6,755 bases of DNA. Origin: Brachybacterium sp. Its GTDB lineage: Bacteria; Actinomycetota; Actinomycetes; Actinomycetales; Dermabacteraceae. The translations under genes were made by a program, and so were the position numbers. The DNA lies in the NCBI GenBank assembly GCA_030451965.1, contig JAKDNE010000178.1, forward strand, positions 1 through 6,755. The letters are read 5' to 3'. Positions 5,013-6,755 of this stretch are shown here, one piece after another; position 1 is the stretch's first letter; each line of letters begins with the position of its first letter. The notes under the pieces were generated by a model, which ran no database searches, was not told the DNA's origin, and worked only from the letters and a program-made list of their open reading frames with translations.

Positions 5013-5686
5013 GCGCTCTGCTGGCCCGCCTCGCCGAATATCGCGGCGAGATCCTGATCTCGATCCTCGAGACCGGGATCATGATGGGCAACTCCCTGCT
5101 CGCCGCGCTCGTCGTCGGCCTGCCGATCGGCACCCTGCTCTACCTCGCCCGGCCCGGCGGGCCCTACCCGCGGCCGATGCTGCACCGGGCGCTGAACGTG
5201 TACGTGAACGTGGTGCGCTCGGTACCGTTCCTGCTGTTCGTGGTGGCGCTGATCCCCTTCACCCGCTGGCTGGTGGGCACCTCCTTCGGGACCACCGCCG
5301 CCTCGGTGCCGCTGGCCTTCGTGGCCGCCGCGCTGTACGCCCGCTTCTCCGAGCAGACCCTGCTGGACGTGCCGGAGCAGACCATCGAGCTGGCCCGCTC
5401 CCTGGGGGCGGGGCCGCTGCAGCTGATCGGCCTGTTCCTATACCCCGAAGCCCGCTCCGGCCTGGTGCTGAGCCTGACCACGGTGACGATCTCGATGGTC
5501 AGCTACTCCACCATCATGGGCGTGGTCGGCGGCGGCGGCGTGGGCGACTTCGCGATCCGATACGGCTACCAGACCTACGAGTACGACCTCATGTACACGA
5601 TGATCCTCCTCATGATCGTGGCCGTAATGCTGATCCAGGGAGCGGGCACCCTGAGCGCCCGCCTCATCGACAAGCGGGCGCGCTGA
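5009..5686 (+). CDS. metI: Methionine ABC importer permease MetI
   Basis: This encodes 225 aa, close to the usual 217 or so. It forms the homodimeric membrane channel for methionine. Hydrophobic segments lie at roughly 14-47, 68-90, 97-112, 137-145, 150-180 and 195-216, giving about five helices. The NVVRSVPFLL motif (67-76) is typical of MetI. The EAA coupling loop is ELARSLGAGPLQLIGLFLYP (127-146), followed by EARSGL; it docks on MetN. Further family hallmarks are the SMVSYSTIMGVVGGGGVGDF stretch and the following YGYQTYEYD. The start overlaps the metN stop (ATGA, 5009-5012), and GGGAG at 4996-5000 serves as its ribosome-binding site, indicating translational coupling. Confidence 0.95.
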   Translation: MSALLARLAEYRGEILISILETGIMMGNSLLAALVVGLPIGTLLYLARPGGPYPRPMLHRALNVYVNVVRSVPFLLFVVALIPFTRWLVGTSFGTTAASVPLAFVAAALYARFSEQTLLDVPEQTIELARSLGAGPLQLIGLFLYPEARSGLVLSLTTVTISMVSYSTIMGVVGGGGVGDFAIRYGYQTYEYDLMYTMILLMIVAVMLIQGAGTLSARLIDKRAR

Positions 5687-5712
5687 GCGCCCCTGACCAG
5701 GAACGAGACCCC

Positions 5713-6546
5713 ATGAATCGACGCACCTTCGCTCTGACCGCCCTCGCCGGGACCACCACGCTCGCGCTCGCCGCCTGCGGCGCCGGAGGCACCGGGGACG
5801 GCAAGGACGACGGAAGTGAGGACGTCACCATCAAGGTCGCCTCCCACCTGTCGCCGATGACCGACGTGGTCACCCTCGCCGGTGAGGCCGCCGCCGAGGA
5901 GGGCTATACGGTTGAACTGGTGCAGGTCAGCGACAATGTGCAGTACAACCGGCTGCTGGCCGACGGTGAGGTCGACGCGAACTTCGCCCAGCACGGGCCA
6001 TATATGGAGGAGTTCAACGAGGCGCACGACGGGCACCTGGCGCTGCTGGACGGGATCTACGACGCGAAGGTCGGCTTCTACTCCAAGGCCTACGACGACG
6101 TCGAGCAGCTCCCCGACGGCGCGAAGGTCGCGATCCCGAACGACCTCACCAACGAGGGCCGGGCGCTCGCGATCCTGCACGGACAGGGCCTGATCACCCT
6201 GCCCGAGGAGGCCGGCTTCGAAGGGCGCGTGGGCGAGATCGCGGAAAACCCGCTCTCCCTCGAATTCGTGCAGATCGACCTGCTGAACCTGCCCTCCGCC
6301 TACGACGAGGAGGGTATGGCACTGGTCTACAGCTACCCCTCCTACATCGCGAAGGTGGGACAGACCCCGGCCGACGCGCTCTTCCTCGAGGAGCTCGTGG
6401 ACAAGCGCTTCACGATCTCGCTGGTGGCCCGGGAGGACAACCAGGAGTCACAGAAGATCCAGGTGCTGCGCCGGGCGATGACCAGTGACGCCGTGCGCGA
6501 CTTCCTCGAGAAGGAGCACAGCGACACCCTGCTGCCCGCGTTCTGA
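5713..6546 (+). CDS. metQ: Methionine-binding lipoprotein MetQ (NlpA family)
   Basis: This encodes 277 aa and is the substrate receptor of the importer. The signal peptide runs M1-A21, with lipobox LAAC and lipidated C22, so the mature protein is tethered to the outer face of the membrane. The segment NRRTFAL fits a twin-arginine RRxF pattern, so export may use Tat. Family features are the opening strand VTIKVASHLSP, the ANFAQHGPYMEEFN segment (89-102, with F91, H94 and Y97 near the ligand pocket in relatives) and IPNDLTNEGRAL (141-152), where relatives usually have NDPTN. AGGA at 5699-5702 is the ribosome-binding site, 26 nt past metI. The ATG at 5713 is chosen because it yields a full lipoprotein signal. 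It closes the metNIQ operon. Confidence 0.95.
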   Translation: MNRRTFALTALAGTTTLALAACGAGGTGDGKDDGSEDVTIKVASHLSPMTDVVTLAGEAAAEEGYTVELVQVSDNVQYNRLLADGEVDANFAQHGPYMEEFNEAHDGHLALLDGIYDAKVGFYSKAYDDVEQLPDGAKVAIPNDLTNEGRALAILHGQGLITLPEEAGFEGRVGEIAENPLSLEFVQIDLLNLPSAYDEEGMALVYSYPSYIAKVGQTPADALFLEELVDKRFTISLVAREDNQESQKIQVLRRAMTSDAVRDFLEKEHSDTLLPAF

Positions 6547-6557
6547 GCACCCGACTC

Positions 6558-6630
6558 CGGCGTCGGCTCCAGCCTCGGCCTCACCTCAGGCGTCGGCGTC
6601 GGCGTCGGCGTCGGATCTGGCTCCGGCTCC
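6558..6630. repeat. Hexanucleotide array around GGCGTC
   Basis: Four perfect tandem copies of GGCGTC occupy 6589-6612. Related hexamers (GGCGTC, GGCTCC, GGCCTC) occur from 6558 to 6630. The array starts 12 nt after the metQ stop codon and precedes the terminal hairpin. It is probably slippage-generated. No gene is visible between 6547 and 6755. Confidence 0.8.
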
Positions 6631-6687
6631 TACGTCCTCCCGCAGGCGCGAACGCGGCGTAGCCTCCGCCACCCGTGCTACTTCTCA

Positions 6688-6744
6688 GTATCCAGTCTGA
6701 GCTGTCGCTATGAGCACGCTGAAGCGACAGCTCCGACTGGCTAC
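6688..6744. terminator. Hairpin terminator after metNIQ
   Basis: Arms 6688-6709 and 6723-6744 pair at 20 of 22 positions, with mismatches at 6698/6734 and 6691/6741. The inner 11 bp are perfect, and the loop is 13 nt (6710-6722). It lies 141 nt past the metQ stop. It lacks a T-tract, and its symmetry would allow use in both directions if a convergent gene follows. It resembles the palindrome at 141-209 in design. Confidence 0.6.
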
Positions 6745-6755
6745 CTCCAAGTAAC

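Noticed and set aside
4825..5712. Upstream extension of the metQ frame
   Set aside because: It runs through metN and metI in another frame with Arg/Pro-rich shadow sequence. The lipoprotein signal begins at 5713.

Overview
The window is very GC-rich, its coding regions end codons mostly in G or C, its promoter-like hexamers fit TANNNT, and its strong hairpins lack T-tracts. This points to a high-GC actinobacterium, probably in the Micrococcales. A Brachybacterium-like member of the Dermabacteraceae is my best guess, from the style of the proteins only; no marker gene settles it.

Layout, left to right, with every gene on the + strand. Positions 1-318 hold no gene. They carry a 7-bp tandem array (66-114), a 69-nt near-palindrome (141-209) and a short hexamer array (211-232). 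A promoter-like pair (319-348) precedes a complete tRNA-Ser(GGA) at 371-455, followed at once by a 19-bp hairpin terminator (462-507). Next come two adjacent genes (737-2167 and 2272-3597) for paralogous single-pass membrane proteins. Their outer domains align with the YpfJ-type putative neutral zinc metallopeptidase family, but every expected zinc ligand is replaced in both. A hairpin (3642-3672) closes this pair.

The second half is metabolic and defensive. An OsmC/Ohr-family peroxidase gene (3738-4226) appears to be leaderless, with a large inverted repeat directly against its -10 box. Then comes a complete D/L-methionine ABC importer operon: metN (ATPase, short form without the C-terminal regulatory domain), metI (permease, 4-bp overlap with metN) and metQ (lipoprotein receptor). 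The window ends in a hexanucleotide array and a 22-nt-arm hairpin that probably terminates the met operon.

MetQ should capture methionine outside the membrane, MetI should form the channel and MetN should supply ATP hydrolysis. The Ohr-like protein would reduce organic hydroperoxides, using a pair of reactive cysteines. The most unusual content is the tandem pair of apparently catalytically dead YpfJ-like proteins. They share six extracellular cysteines at almost identical spacing but have entirely different cytoplasmic tails.
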